Positions 1-7,677 of a DNA stretch of 64,000 bases are shown piece after piece (the stretch's first letter is position 1; each line of letters starts with the position of its first letter). The notes under the pieces are model-generated. The model saw only the letters and a program-made list of their open reading frames with translations, had not been told where the DNA came from and searched no databases. Location: NCBI RefSeq assembly GCF_024436415.1, contig NZ_JAFMZQ010000001.1, positions 372,001 to 436,000 on the forward strand, given 5' to 3'. The position numbers were made by a program, and so were the translations under genes. Source of the stretch: Pedobacter deserti (lineage in GTDB: Bacteria; Bacteroidota; Bacteroidia; Sphingobacteriales; Sphingobacteriaceae).

Positions 1-1023
1 TTTTTGAACACAGGAAGAGCGATATCGGAAACCTACTATTCCATTGGCGGTGGTTTCGTTATTAAAGAAGGCGAGGACAGAAACGAGAAAGAACAGGTGG
101 AGCTTCCTTTCCCGGTTGAAAAAGCGGCGGACTTGCTACACTGGTGCCTCACTACCGGGTTGAAGGTGTCTGAGGTCGTAATGGAAAATGAACTTGCTTG
201 GCGGCCTGAAGCAGAAACGCGCAAAGGAATTCTACAACACTATACCGTGATGCGGGACTGCATATACCGTGGCTGCCATACCCCGGGATTTCTACCTGGA
301 GGGCTGAGCGTAGCACGCAGGGCGGTAGCTTTAAATAAGCGCCTCATGAGCGGGCGGAGTTACACCGACTATGAAAGCTGGGTACAAGCCATTAGATCGG
401 GCGGAAACGGCTTTAATTATACACTTGATTGGGTAAGCTGCTTTGCATTGGCAGTCAACGAAGAGAATGCTTCTTTCGGCCGTGTGGTTACCGCACCTAC
501 GAATGGGGCGGCCGGTGTGATTCCCGCGGTGCTTCAATACTACATTACTTTTTGTAATGGCTTTTCGGATGAGAGGATCACGCAGTTTATTGCCTGTGCT
601 TCCGAAATAGGAAGCATTTTTAAAAAAGGTGCGACAATTTCGGCTGCAATGGGCGGATGTCAGGCAGAAATTGGAGTGTCGTCTGCTATGGCAGCCGCAG
701 CGCTTACGGAATGCCTCGGAGGATCGCAGCGACAGGTGATGATGGCTGCTGAGATAGCAATGGAACATCATCTGGGGCTGACCTGCGATCCGATTGGCGG
801 GCTGGTTCAGATTCCCTGCATTGAACGGAACACGATGGGTGCTATCAAAGCCATCACCGCAAGCCAGCTTGCGCTTCAGAGTAACCCGGATAAAGCCAAA
901 GTAAGCCTGGATGCCGTAGTCAACACCATGTGGGAGACCGCCTTAGACATGAACTCCAAGTATAAAGAAACCTCCGACGGGGGTCTTGCTACCAATATCC
1001 CGCTTAGTTTGCCGGAATGTTAA
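1..1023 (+). CDS. sdaA: L-serine ammonia-lyase (serine dehydratase), 3' part
   Basis: Deaminates L-serine to pyruvate and ammonia in the cytoplasm using a [4Fe-4S] cluster. The reading frame is open to base 1, so the gene begins outside the window. By family length (about 455-475 residues for the single-chain form) roughly the first quarter is missing. The visible part starts near the end of the beta domain ([16 protein letters not shown]) and holds the whole alpha domain. The cysteines expected to bind the cluster are in [16 protein letters not shown] and in [16 protein letters not shown], both well conserved in the family. The protein ends at TAA (1021-1023) with no terminator visible before the next gene. 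Identification is firm; the missing start is due to the window edge. Confidence 0.95.
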   Translation, partial: FLNTGRAISETYYSIGGGFVIKEGEDRNEKEQVELPFPVEKAADLLHWCLTTGLKVSEVVMENELAWRPEAETRKGILQHYTVMRDCIYRGCHTPGFLPGGLSVARRAVALNKRLMSGRSYTDYESWVQAIRSGGNGFNYTLDWVSCFALAVNEENASFGRVVTAPTNGAAGVIPAVLQYYITFCNGFSDERITQFIACASEIGSIFKKGATISAAMGGCQAEIGVSSAMAAAALTECLGGSQRQVMMAAEIAMEHHLGLTCDPIGGLVQIPCIERNTMGAIKAITASQLALQSNPDKAKVSLDAVVNTMWETALDMNSKYKETSDGGLATNIPLSLPEC

Positions 1024-1121
1024 TATTAATGCCTTGATTCGGTAATAAAATAGTTACTGCTTTCTTTTTTAAACGAACTGGCCGTTTCTTTGTCCCTCTA
1101 AAACACAAACGGGAGACCTAG

Positions 1122-3614
1122 ATGAATAAAAAGACAATTAAGACACTATTACATTTCCTTATACTATTCTGCTTTGCCGGCGCAGTCCAGGCTTTTGCCC
1201 AAGCGCCTGCAGATGGTTCAATATCTGCTAAGGTCACCGACGCCTCTACCGGAGAGACGGTACCTTTTGCCTCTGCCGTTATACTTAACAGACAGACTAA
1301 AGCTGTAGTGAAGGGTGCTCAGTCTGACGCAAACGGCAATTTGAACATCGTCGGAATTCCTGCCGGTATTTATACTTTCAAAATTAGTTACGTAGGGTAT
1401 CAAACCATGGTGCGCGATTCTGTCGCTATTGGTACCACACCGGTGAATCTTGGGACCATCAAGATGAAACCATCAGCCGGCACGGTGTTGAATGAAGTCA
1501 ACGTTACCGCACAAAGGGCTACTATGCAACTGGGCATTGACAAGAAAGTATTTTCAGTTGATCAAAGTTTGGTTAGCGAGGGCGGGTCGGCCTCTGATCT
1601 GCTCCAAAACGTACCTTCGGTACAAACGGACATAGACGGGAATGTAAGTCTCAGGGGCTCAAGCGGCGTACGTGTGCTGATCGACGGTAAGCCTTCTGCA
1701 ATAGCAGGAGGTAATGTCGCCCAAATTCTGCAATCGATACCTGCCAGCTCCATCGAAACAGTGGAGCTTATCACGAATCCTTCGGCGAAATACGATGCCG
1801 AGGGCCAGTCTGGCATCATCAATATTGTTCTTAAGAAGAATAAAAAACTTGGCCTTAACGGATCTGTTGCCTTAACTGCAGGAAATCGAGACAATTATAA
1901 CGGGAATGCGAGCCTGAGTTTCCAAAATGGCAAAATTAATGTATACGGAAACTACGGTTATCGCTACGGAAACCGTTTAGGAGGAGGATATAGCAACGTG
2001 ACGTATCTTGAAACGATAAACGGCAGCAATGTGATTACCGGTTTTGCCGATCAGACGACAGACTCGCGTTCTCTTGACAAAAATCATAACTTAAAAGGCG
2101 GGGTCGACTACACGATTGACGCAAAGAATGTGCTGAGTTTTTCTGGTGGATTCAACATAAGGGATAACACTCAGGATGAACTTCTGCGCGTAGACCAACT
2201 TAATGCTTCAGGCGATCCCATTAACCTGAGCAACCGTAAGAACGATAACACGAGGTCGGGAGGCAGTTATGATCTCAGTCTTGACTACAGCCGGAAGTTC
2301 AGCAGGCCTAAAGAAGAATTGACGGCTAACGTCAGCTTTTCGGAAGGCACTAATGACAATTTCCAATTTTACTCAACGGATGTGTTGTTCGGGGCTGATG
2401 GTGAAGCACCGTTGCAAACCGACGGAGGCGGCATCAACAGAAATTATGTTGGGCAAATCGACTACACGCTCCCTATTGGAGAAACCGGAACCTTCGAAGC
2501 GGGCTACCGAAGCCAGATACGTATCTCTGACGACGCCACCTATGCGGATCGTCTTAATGAGATCACTGGAGTTTACTATACCGATCTCCAACTGACAAAT
2601 AAATTTAACAATAAAGATCAGGTGCACGCGCTCTATCTGAATTTCCGGAAACAGGTGGGCAATTTCGGCTACCAGATTGGTTTGCGAGGTGAAGATGCGA
2701 GATTAGATACAAGGCTGGGGACTTTTGATTATACCGGCGCGTTAAACTATACACCGGGCAAGGTAGATTATACGCGCATCTATCCAAGCGTGTTCCTGAC
2801 GCAGAAATTCAAGGGTGAGCAGCAGGTTCAACTCAGTTACAGTCGCCGTGTAAACCGTCCGCGCGGGTGGGACACCAATCCGTTCCTGGATGTATCTGAT
2901 CAGCTGAACTATAGACGAGGCAACCCTAATCTTCGGCCAGAGGATGTTCATGCGTTTGAACTAAGCTATAGTAAATACTGGTCGAAGGTTACGCTGACCT
3001 CAAGTGCTTATCTGAGACAAACGAACGACGTGATCCAACGGGTGCGGACTTTATATGAGGAGATCCCCGGCGTTACGCTTACCACGCCGCAGAACCTGAC
3101 CAGAAGCATCAACAGCGGACTAGAGCTTATCGGTCGTGTCGATGTAGCTAAGGCTTGGAATTTTACTGGTAACGTGAACCTTTATCAGGCACACATAGAT
3201 GCGGTGCCCGAGTTCGGTCTGACAAAAACATCAGGTTTCAGCTGGAATGCTAATCTTACCAATAATTTCGTGCTCCCTTACGGGGTTACGCTTCAGATAA
3301 AAGGAGATTACAGGGCACCAGAGGTGATGTCGCAGGGGAAAAGAAATGCCATGTATGCGGTTGATGCAGGTGCTAAGTATGATTTTAAAAACAAGCGCTC
3401 ATCGCTTAGCCTGAATGTGCGCGATGTGTTCAATACCAGAAACTGGAGCATGACCACGACCGCTGATAACACGACGATCGATTTTAAGCGCAGAATGCAG
3501 GGCACAATGGCCAATCTGACTTATTCATATCGTTTTGGGCAAACTGATTTCAAGCCAAAACGAAGCAGGAAGCCTGAAACACAAGACATGGGCTCCGGCG
3601 AAGAACCTTTTTAA
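1122..3614 (+). CDS. TonB-dependent outer-membrane receptor with carboxypeptidase-regulatory-like domain
   Basis: An 830-residue outer-membrane protein. A signal peptide ends near AFAQA (about residue 27), followed by a CarboxypepD_reg-like beta-sandwich (about 30-115, SAKVTDASTGETVPFASAVI), a plug domain (about 120-240, with LLQNVPSVQTDIDGNVSLRGSSGVRVLIDGKPS) and a long beta-barrel of the OMP_b-brl_3 type. It lacks the SusC YVIDGVP signature and has no SusD neighbour, so it belongs to the non-Sus group of TonB-dependent proteins. The C-terminus is charged (about 25 residues rich in K, R, E) instead of the usual terminal aromatic residue. The substrate cannot be read from sequence or context. 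It stands alone between the serine dehydratase gene and the Nudix gene. Confidence 0.85.
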   Translation: MNKKTIKTLLHFLILFCFAGAVQAFAQAPADGSISAKVTDASTGETVPFASAVILNRQTKAVVKGAQSDANGNLNIVGIPAGIYTFKISYVGYQTMVRDSVAIGTTPVNLGTIKMKPSAGTVLNEVNVTAQRATMQLGIDKKVFSVDQSLVSEGGSASDLLQNVPSVQTDIDGNVSLRGSSGVRVLIDGKPSAIAGGNVAQILQSIPASSIETVELITNPSAKYDAEGQSGIINIVLKKNKKLGLNGSVALTAGNRDNYNGNASLSFQNGKINVYGNYGYRYGNRLGGGYSNVTYLETINGSNVITGFADQTTDSRSLDKNHNLKGGVDYTIDAKNVLSFSGGFNIRDNTQDELLRVDQLNASGDPINLSNRKNDNTRSGGSYDLSLDYSRKFSRPKEELTANVSFSEGTNDNFQFYSTDVLFGADGEAPLQTDGGGINRNYVGQIDYTLPIGETGTFEAGYRSQIRISDDATYADRLNEITGVYYTDLQLTNKFNNKDQVHALYLNFRKQVGNFGYQIGLRGEDARLDTRLGTFDYTGALNYTPGKVDYTRIYPSVFLTQKFKGEQQVQLSYSRRVNRPRGWDTNPFLDVSDQLNYRRGNPNLRPEDVHAFELSYSKYWSKVTLTSSAYLRQTNDVIQRVRTLYEEIPGVTLTTPQNLTRSINSGLELIGRVDVAKAWNFTGNVNLYQAHIDAVPEFGLTKTSGFSWNANLTNNFVLPYGVTLQIKGDYRAPEVMSQGKRNAMYAVDAGAKYDFKNKRSSLSLNVRDVFNTRNWSMTTTADNTTIDFKRRMQGTMANLTYSYRFGQTDFKPKRSRKPETQDMGSGEEPF

Positions 3615-3621
3615 GTTTTCT

Positions 3622-3629
3622 TATATTTG
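3622..3629 (+). promoter_or_regulatory. Bacteroidota -7 promoter element for the Nudix gene
   Basis: TATATTTG matches the TAnnTTTG consensus of the Bacteroidota primary sigma factor exactly. It ends four bases before the ATG at 3634, so transcription would start at or within a few bases of the start codon. No clear -33 element is seen. Confidence 0.45.
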
Positions 3630-3633
3630 ACTC

Positions 3634-4188
3634 ATGGAAGAGACCAATCCGTGGACTACTATAGCAAGTCATAAGATTTATGAGAATAACTGGATAGGCC
3701 TGACCGAACATCAGGTGATCAACCCATCCGGAGGAAAGGGAATTTACGGCGAGGTTCATTTTAAGAACCTTGCTATTGGCATCTTGCCTTTAGATGAATC
3801 ATTGAATACATGGATTGTTGGTCAGTACAGATTTCCCCTAAAAGCCTACAGCTGGGAGATTCCGGAAGGCGGCGGCCCCCTCGATACTGACCCGCTTATA
3901 AGCGCACAGCGTGAACTGCTGGAAGAGACCGGAATAACGGCCGGGGACTGGCTTGAAATACAACGGATGCATTTATCGAACTCGGTAACCAATGAGTTGG
4001 CGATTATTTATATAGCCAGAGGGTTGAGCCTGGGCGACGCTGAGCCTGAGGAAACCGAGCAGTTAATTATACGAAAACTTCCTTTTTCAGAGGTATATCA
4101 AATGGTATTGAACGGGCAGATTACCGACAGCATGAGTGTTGCCGCAATACTGAAAACCAAGATCATGCTCCTGGAGGGGCAGCTGTAA
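3634..4188 (+). CDS. Nudix hydrolase, ADP-ribose pyrophosphatase-like
   Basis: A 184-residue cytoplasmic hydrolase that probably cleaves a nucleoside diphosphate linked to another group, with ADP-ribose or a nucleotide sugar as the best guess. The Nudix box runs from about residue 79 to 101 and has the core RELLEETGI (R93, E94, E97, E98), which binds the catalytic metal. The early glutamate of the GX5E part is T85 here, flanked by D84 and D86. The preceding region (VGQYRFPLKAYSWEIPEGG) is typical of ADP-ribose pyrophosphatases. The stop codon overlaps the next start (TAATG, 4186-4190), so translation with the acyltransferase is coupled. Exact substrate unknown. Confidence 0.85.
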   Translation: MEETNPWTTIASHKIYENNWIGLTEHQVINPSGGKGIYGEVHFKNLAIGILPLDESLNTWIVGQYRFPLKAYSWEIPEGGGPLDTDPLISAQRELLEETGITAGDWLEIQRMHLSNSVTNELAIIYIARGLSLGDAEPEETEQLIIRKLPFSEVYQMVLNGQITDSMSVAAILKTKIMLLEGQL

Positions 4189-4940
4189 TGATGAATAAGG
4201 TATTAGGCTACATCTTTAGTCCGTTATTCTATATTGCCTTTTTTTCATTTCTGTTAATATTCCATCCCATACAATGGATTTGCTACCGGGTGTTTGGTTA
4301 CAAGGCGCATAAGAAATCGGTGGATATACTGAATTTTTTTCTCACTTATAGTGATTTGCTAATGGGTGCCTCCGTGAGCTTCCGAAACGACCATGAACTC
4401 CCTTTGGGCAGGCCGATCATTTTTATTGCCAACCATCAGAGCATGTACGACATCCCCGCATTGATCTGGTTCCTGAGGAAATATCATGCAAAATTCATTT
4501 CAAAAATTGAACTTACCAAAGGTATCCCTTCCATATCTTATAACCTGAAATACGGGGGCGGCGCCAATATTGATCGCAAAGACAGCAAACAAGCTATTTC
4601 CGAGATCATCAAGCTCGGCCGGCGAATGAAGGAAAACAACTGGTCAACAATGATCTTTCCTGAAGGCACCCGCTCCAAAACAGGTCAGCTAAAACCATTT
4701 CAGGTTGGCGGCATTGCAACCCTGCTCAAGATAGTACCGCAGGCTTTGGTTGTCCCGGTAGCCATAGAAAACTCCTGGAAGCTCGTCCAATACGGAACCT
4801 ATCCGCTCAGCTTTGGCGAACGGTTGCGATGGACGGTACTGACTCCAATTGAGCCTGCCGGTAGGCCAGTGGAAGAGGTGGTTGCTGAGGCCGAAACAGC
4901 TATCAGAATGCAACTTCGCCAGGTTATCGCCGACAGCTAG
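4188..4940 (+). CDS. plsC: 1-acyl-sn-glycerol-3-phosphate acyltransferase
   Basis: Transfers an acyl chain to lysophosphatidic acid to make phosphatidic acid at the inner face of the cytoplasmic membrane. The 250-residue protein has an N-terminal hydrophobic stretch (about 5-30), the catalytic NHX4D motif NHQSMYD (H83, D88) and the glycerol-phosphate-binding FPEGTRS (about residue 157). Two ATG codons lie in tandem at 4188 and 4191; the first overlaps the stop of the Nudix gene. The stop TAG (4938-4940) overlaps the stop of the convergent regulator gene within the palindrome CTAG. Paralogues of plsC are common, so this may not be the only one. Confidence 0.88.
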   Translation: MMNKVLGYIFSPLFYIAFFSFLLIFHPIQWICYRVFGYKAHKKSVDILNFFLTYSDLLMGASVSFRNDHELPLGRPIIFIANHQSMYDIPALIWFLRKYHAKFISKIELTKGIPSISYNLKYGGGANIDRKDSKQAISEIIKLGRRMKENNWSTMIFPEGTRSKTGQLKPFQVGGIATLLKIVPQALVVPVAIENSWKLVQYGTYPLSFGERLRWTVLTPIEPAGRPVEEVVAEAETAIRMQLRQVIADS

Positions 4941-5689
4941 ATATTTTTATTTTCGATACGTCTGAAAAATTCGTCCCGATATGTATCTCCTATGGGAATC
5001 ACCTTCCCGCAGATTGAAATTCGGCTCCGTTCAATGCTTTCAATCTTGTCTAGCGATATGATATACGACTTATGCACACGTATAAAATGATTGGCCGGCA
5101 AAGTCTCCTCCATCCTTTTCATATTCTGCAATGTAATGACCCGTTCTGCCTTTGTGTAAATAGAGATATAATCCTTAAGCCCTTCGATATATAGGATGTC
5201 TTCCAGCGCGATTCGCTGAATTTTATGTTCGGTCTTTACAAAAATGAAATCCTGCACAGGAGTCGAAGCCGCGGGAGGTTTTACCGCAGGCAGATGGGGC
5301 GATTGGATGACCTGCACAGGACTTACATGTGCCGCCTTGGCATGAACCTTTTCAACAGCCTTATAAAACCTATCGAACGCTATCGGTTTTAACAGGTAAT
5401 CGGAAACATTGAGATCGTAACTTTCAAGTGCATATTCAGAGTAAGCGGTGGTAAGAATGAAGTGAGCCTTAGCGTTGGCTATTTTTAGGAACTGTATCCC
5501 TGTAAGTTCCGGCATTTGAATATCGAGAAAAACCAAATCAATGCCACCAGCCTGAACAAGTTGCAGCGCTTCAATAGCATTCTCCGTTCTTGTAACAAGT
5601 TCAAGAAAGGGCACCTTGGATACGTAATCTTCAATGATATCAAGGGCGAGCGGTTCATCATCAACCGCAATACATTTTAATTTGATCAT
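4937..5689 (-). CDS. LytTR-type DNA-binding response regulator
   Basis: A 250-residue response regulator. The receiver domain (about 4-115) has the acidic pair D10/D11 and phosphoacceptor D56 (DLVFLDIQMP). The C-terminal LytTR DNA-binding domain (about 150-250) includes FVKTEHKIQRI, LYIEGLKDYISIYT and FIRVHKSYIISLDKI. It acts as the transcription factor partner of the upstream kinase, whose stop overlaps its ATG by four bases (5686-5689). The target genes are not shown by the sequence. It converges on plsC with a four-base overlap of the stop codons. Confidence 0.92.
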   Translation of the reverse strand: MIKLKCIAVDDEPLALDIIEDYVSKVPFLELVTRTENAIEALQLVQAGGIDLVFLDIQMPELTGIQFLKIANAKAHFILTTAYSEYALESYDLNVSDYLLKPIAFDRFYKAVEKVHAKAAHVSPVQVIQSPHLPAVKPPAASTPVQDFIFVKTEHKIQRIALEDILYIEGLKDYISIYTKAERVITLQNMKRMEETLPANHFIRVHKSYIISLDKIESIERSRISICGKVIPIGDTYRDEFFRRIENKNI

Positions 5690-6711
5690 ATGTCTAGCAT
5701 TAATTCGCTGGTGTAGTGCGTCGCGGTATTCACTATGTTTAACTTGTACCTATCAGGATAGAGCAGTTGCAACCGACGCTCCACGTTGTTTAGTCCGACG
5801 CCTCCCATTCTGTCTTTGTTGCCATGGCTTTTTTTGTTGCTAATGCTGAAATGCAATATTTTCTGATTAGCGATAATATTGATCCGTATTGGATTTTCGG
5901 GATCGTTTGCAACCCCATGCTTAAACGCATTTTCAACGAAAGAGATAAGAATAAGAGGGACGATCCGTTGGTTATCAATCTCGCCGCTCATCGTCATGTC
6001 TACGTAGGCACCGTCTCTGAACCTTAATTTCTGTAGCTCTATAAAACTTTGCACATATTCAATCTCCTTGCTAAGAGAAACCCAGCTATCGTTGCTTTCA
6101 TAAATCATATATCTCATGATCTCAGAGAGCTTCAGGATCGCGTCTGCGGTTTTATCAGACTTTTGGTAAGCAAGCGAATAGATATTATTCAAAGAATTAA
6201 AGAGGAAATGAGGATTAAGCTGAGATTTCAGAAACTGAAGTTCCATCTCCCTTTTCTCGTTCATCAGGTTGCGCTGTGCGCTTTCATTACCAAACCAGTC
6301 GATAGCGAATTTCAGCAGTGAACTGACAACGATAAAAAAGCCGGAAAAGAAGACAGACTTTACCGCAAAGCTCTCCAGGTCCTCACGCATAATGGTGTTG
6401 CCGTCCATACGATGTGTTAGTACCAGATCGATGTTGAGACTGGCCAGGAACGTCTTAATAAATGCCATGACGGCAATAACAAGGAAGATTGCAAAAACAT
6501 ACACTCCATATCGCTTCTGCTCCTGGATCAGCATAGGTATGAGCAGGGTATAGTTGATATAAAAAATCGAGAGGTTGATCACCGCATAGTAACCATATTT
6601 GATGACGATATCATAGCCCCCCAAATTTTGCCCTATTGCACCAACAACGGGTACAATGGCCATCATAAGCCAGAAAATGAGGTGAACGGTAAAAGCACTT
6701 TTATTCTTCAT
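5686..6711 (-). CDS. LytS/YehU-family sensor histidine kinase
   Basis: A 341-residue membrane kinase. Four hydrophobic segments (about 8-28, 37-60, 70-92 and 115-137) form the N-terminal half without a recognisable ligand domain. A His_kinase domain (PF06580 type) follows, with the phosphorylation motif in LKSQLNPHFLFNSLNN (H168) and a HATPase region near VENAFKHG and GGVGLNNVERRL. It phosphorylates the LytTR regulator encoded immediately downstream. The signal is unknown. The start at 6711 gives a short charged tail before the first membrane segment. A 176-base divergent intergenic region separates it from the small membrane protein at 6888. Confidence 0.92.
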   Translation of the reverse strand: MKNKSAFTVHLIFWLMMAIVPVVGAIGQNLGGYDIVIKYGYYAVINLSIFYINYTLLIPMLIQEQKRYGVYVFAIFLVIAVMAFIKTFLASLNIDLVLTHRMDGNTIMREDLESFAVKSVFFSGFFIVVSSLLKFAIDWFGNESAQRNLMNEKREMELQFLKSQLNPHFLFNSLNNIYSLAYQKSDKTADAILKLSEIMRYMIYESNDSWVSLSKEIEYVQSFIELQKLRFRDGAYVDMTMSGEIDNQRIVPLILISFVENAFKHGVANDPENPIRINIIANQKILHFSISNKKSHGNKDRMGGVGLNNVERRLQLLYPDRYKLNIVNTATHYTSELMLDI

Positions 6712-6887
6712 AACGGGTTCGGGGCATCGACGAACTGGCGATTTTAATCTACCAATACGGCAAATGTTCCAATTTACGACAAAACTACCGTTTTTACCTG
6801 TTCATCTAGAATTATATATGCTTCGTCTAAAAGATTTTAGTGGCAATTTTTATTTCATTCTCTTTGTTTCATCAAAACTCAACGATT

Positions 6888-7076
6888 ATGAAAACGTCAC
6901 CACTTTACCAATCTGTTTCACCCTTCCTGCTGTTGCTGGTACCCGTGTTTATCGTAATGATACTTACGCTGGTAGCTCACAACGCAAATACCGTAGGAGA
7001 AATAGAGGCCGCTGGGAACAAGCAGGCCGTAAGTAACAACATGATCGTTCAGGCAGGCACTTCCGCGGTTAGGTAA
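6888..7076 (+). CDS. Small single-pass membrane protein, unknown function
   Basis: A 62-residue open frame starting at ATG 6888. It has a short polar N-terminus (MKTSPLYQSVS), one strongly hydrophobic segment (about residues 11-30, PFLLLLVPVFIVMILTLV) and a polar tail. I do not recognise a family. Support for a real gene is the good membrane segment, the stop codon placed 58 bases before a strong intrinsic terminator, and the lack of a better frame in this interval. The frame is open further upstream to 6840, but those extra residues look untranslated. It may be specific to a narrow group of related genomes. Confidence 0.5.
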   Translation: MKTSPLYQSVSPFLLLLVPVFIVMILTLVAHNANTVGEIEAAGNKQAVSNNMIVQAGTSAVR

Positions 7077-7134
7077 CCGGGTGGCTCTGCGGCACAGAAA
7101 TTGTAAAGTTTAGTTTTTAGTTAATAGTAAATCT

Positions 7135-7161
7135 GGCAGGTGGATACCTGCCATTTTTTTT
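7135..7161 (+). terminator. Intrinsic terminator after the small membrane protein
   Basis: GGCAGGT (7135-7141), loop GGAT, ACCTGCC (7146-7152), then A and eight T residues (7154-7161). This is a textbook rho-independent terminator on the plus strand. It separates the small membrane protein gene from the blaI-blaR unit. Confidence 0.9.
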
Positions 7162-7178
7162 GCAATCACCTCAACAAC

Positions 7179-7200
7179 AAAATATTATTAATAATATTTT
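7179..7200. repeat. Perfect 22-bp AT-only palindrome
   Basis: AAAATATTATT at 7179-7189 is followed directly by its exact reverse complement at 7190-7200. The site has no loop, so it is better read as a protein-binding or easily melted site than as an RNA hairpin. It lies just upstream of the blaI promoter and its two candidate operators. AT-only palindromes occur more easily by chance than mixed ones. Confidence 0.5.
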
Positions 7201-7204
7201 AAAA

Positions 7205-7243
7205 ACTAAAATATTAGTTATACGTTTGTACTAAAGACTTAGT
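7205..7243 (+). promoter_or_regulatory. blaI promoter flanked by two inverted-repeat operators
   Basis: Two copies of ACTAA-N4-TTAGT are present, at 7205-7218 (spacer AATA) and 7230-7243 (spacer AGAC), 25 bases apart. Between them, at 7221-7228, lies TACGTTTG, an exact match to the TAnnTTTG promoter element. Transcription would start inside the second copy. BlaI/MecI repressors bind dyad operators as dimers and usually control their own gene. These two sites are therefore the obvious operators of the blaI-blaR unit that begins at 7300. The binding itself is inferred. Confidence 0.65.
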
Positions 7244-7299
7244 TGATGGCTTATTGCGCAGTTTGCCGTTACGGGTCTGTAACCTAATTATAAGACTGT

Positions 7300-7677
7300 A
7301 TGGAAATAAAAGATTTAACAAAAGCAGAAGAGCAGATCATGCAAATCTTATGGCAGCTCGAGAAGAGCTTCGTCAAGGATATCATCGATCACCTGCCAGA
7401 GCCCAAACCTGCTTACAATACCGTATCCACAATCGTCCGGATACTCGAAACAAAGGGCTTTGTAGACCACGAGAGCTTTGGCAAGTCACACAAGTATTAT
7501 CCACTCATCAGCAAAGAGGATTATAAACGTCACGCCACCGAAAAGCTTCTTGGAGGTTACTTTGAAAACTCCGTGGAAAGCATGTTCTCGTTCTTCGTAA
7601 AAGAGGAGAAACTTGACTTGAACGATGTTGACGAAATTCTCAAAATGATTAAGGACCTCAAAAACCGACCAAGATGA
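7300..7677 (+). CDS. BlaI/MecI-family transcriptional repressor
   Basis: A 125-residue winged-helix repressor. The N-terminal DNA-binding domain (about 1-75: LTKAEEQIMQILWQLEKSFVKDII, then AYNTVSTIVRILETKGFVDH) and a helical C-terminal dimerisation part (about 80-125) are as in BlaI and MecI. It is expected to bind the dyad operators at 7205-7243 and repress its own operon, being released by cleavage or inactivation triggered by the BlaR1-like protein. Its stop overlaps the next ATG by four bases (7674-7677). No beta-lactamase gene is in the window, so the regulated function need not be antibiotic resistance. Many Bacteroidota carry such pairs without one. Confidence 0.92.
   Translation: MEIKDLTKAEEQIMQILWQLEKSFVKDIIDHLPEPKPAYNTVSTIVRILETKGFVDHESFGKSHKYYPLISKEDYKRHATEKLLGGYFENSVESMFSFFVKEEKLDLNDVDEILKMIKDLKNRPR

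Noticed and set aside
331..771. Minus-strand frame inside the serine dehydratase gene
   Set aside because: Antisense to the conserved iron-sulfur region of the enzyme; no recognisable protein features.
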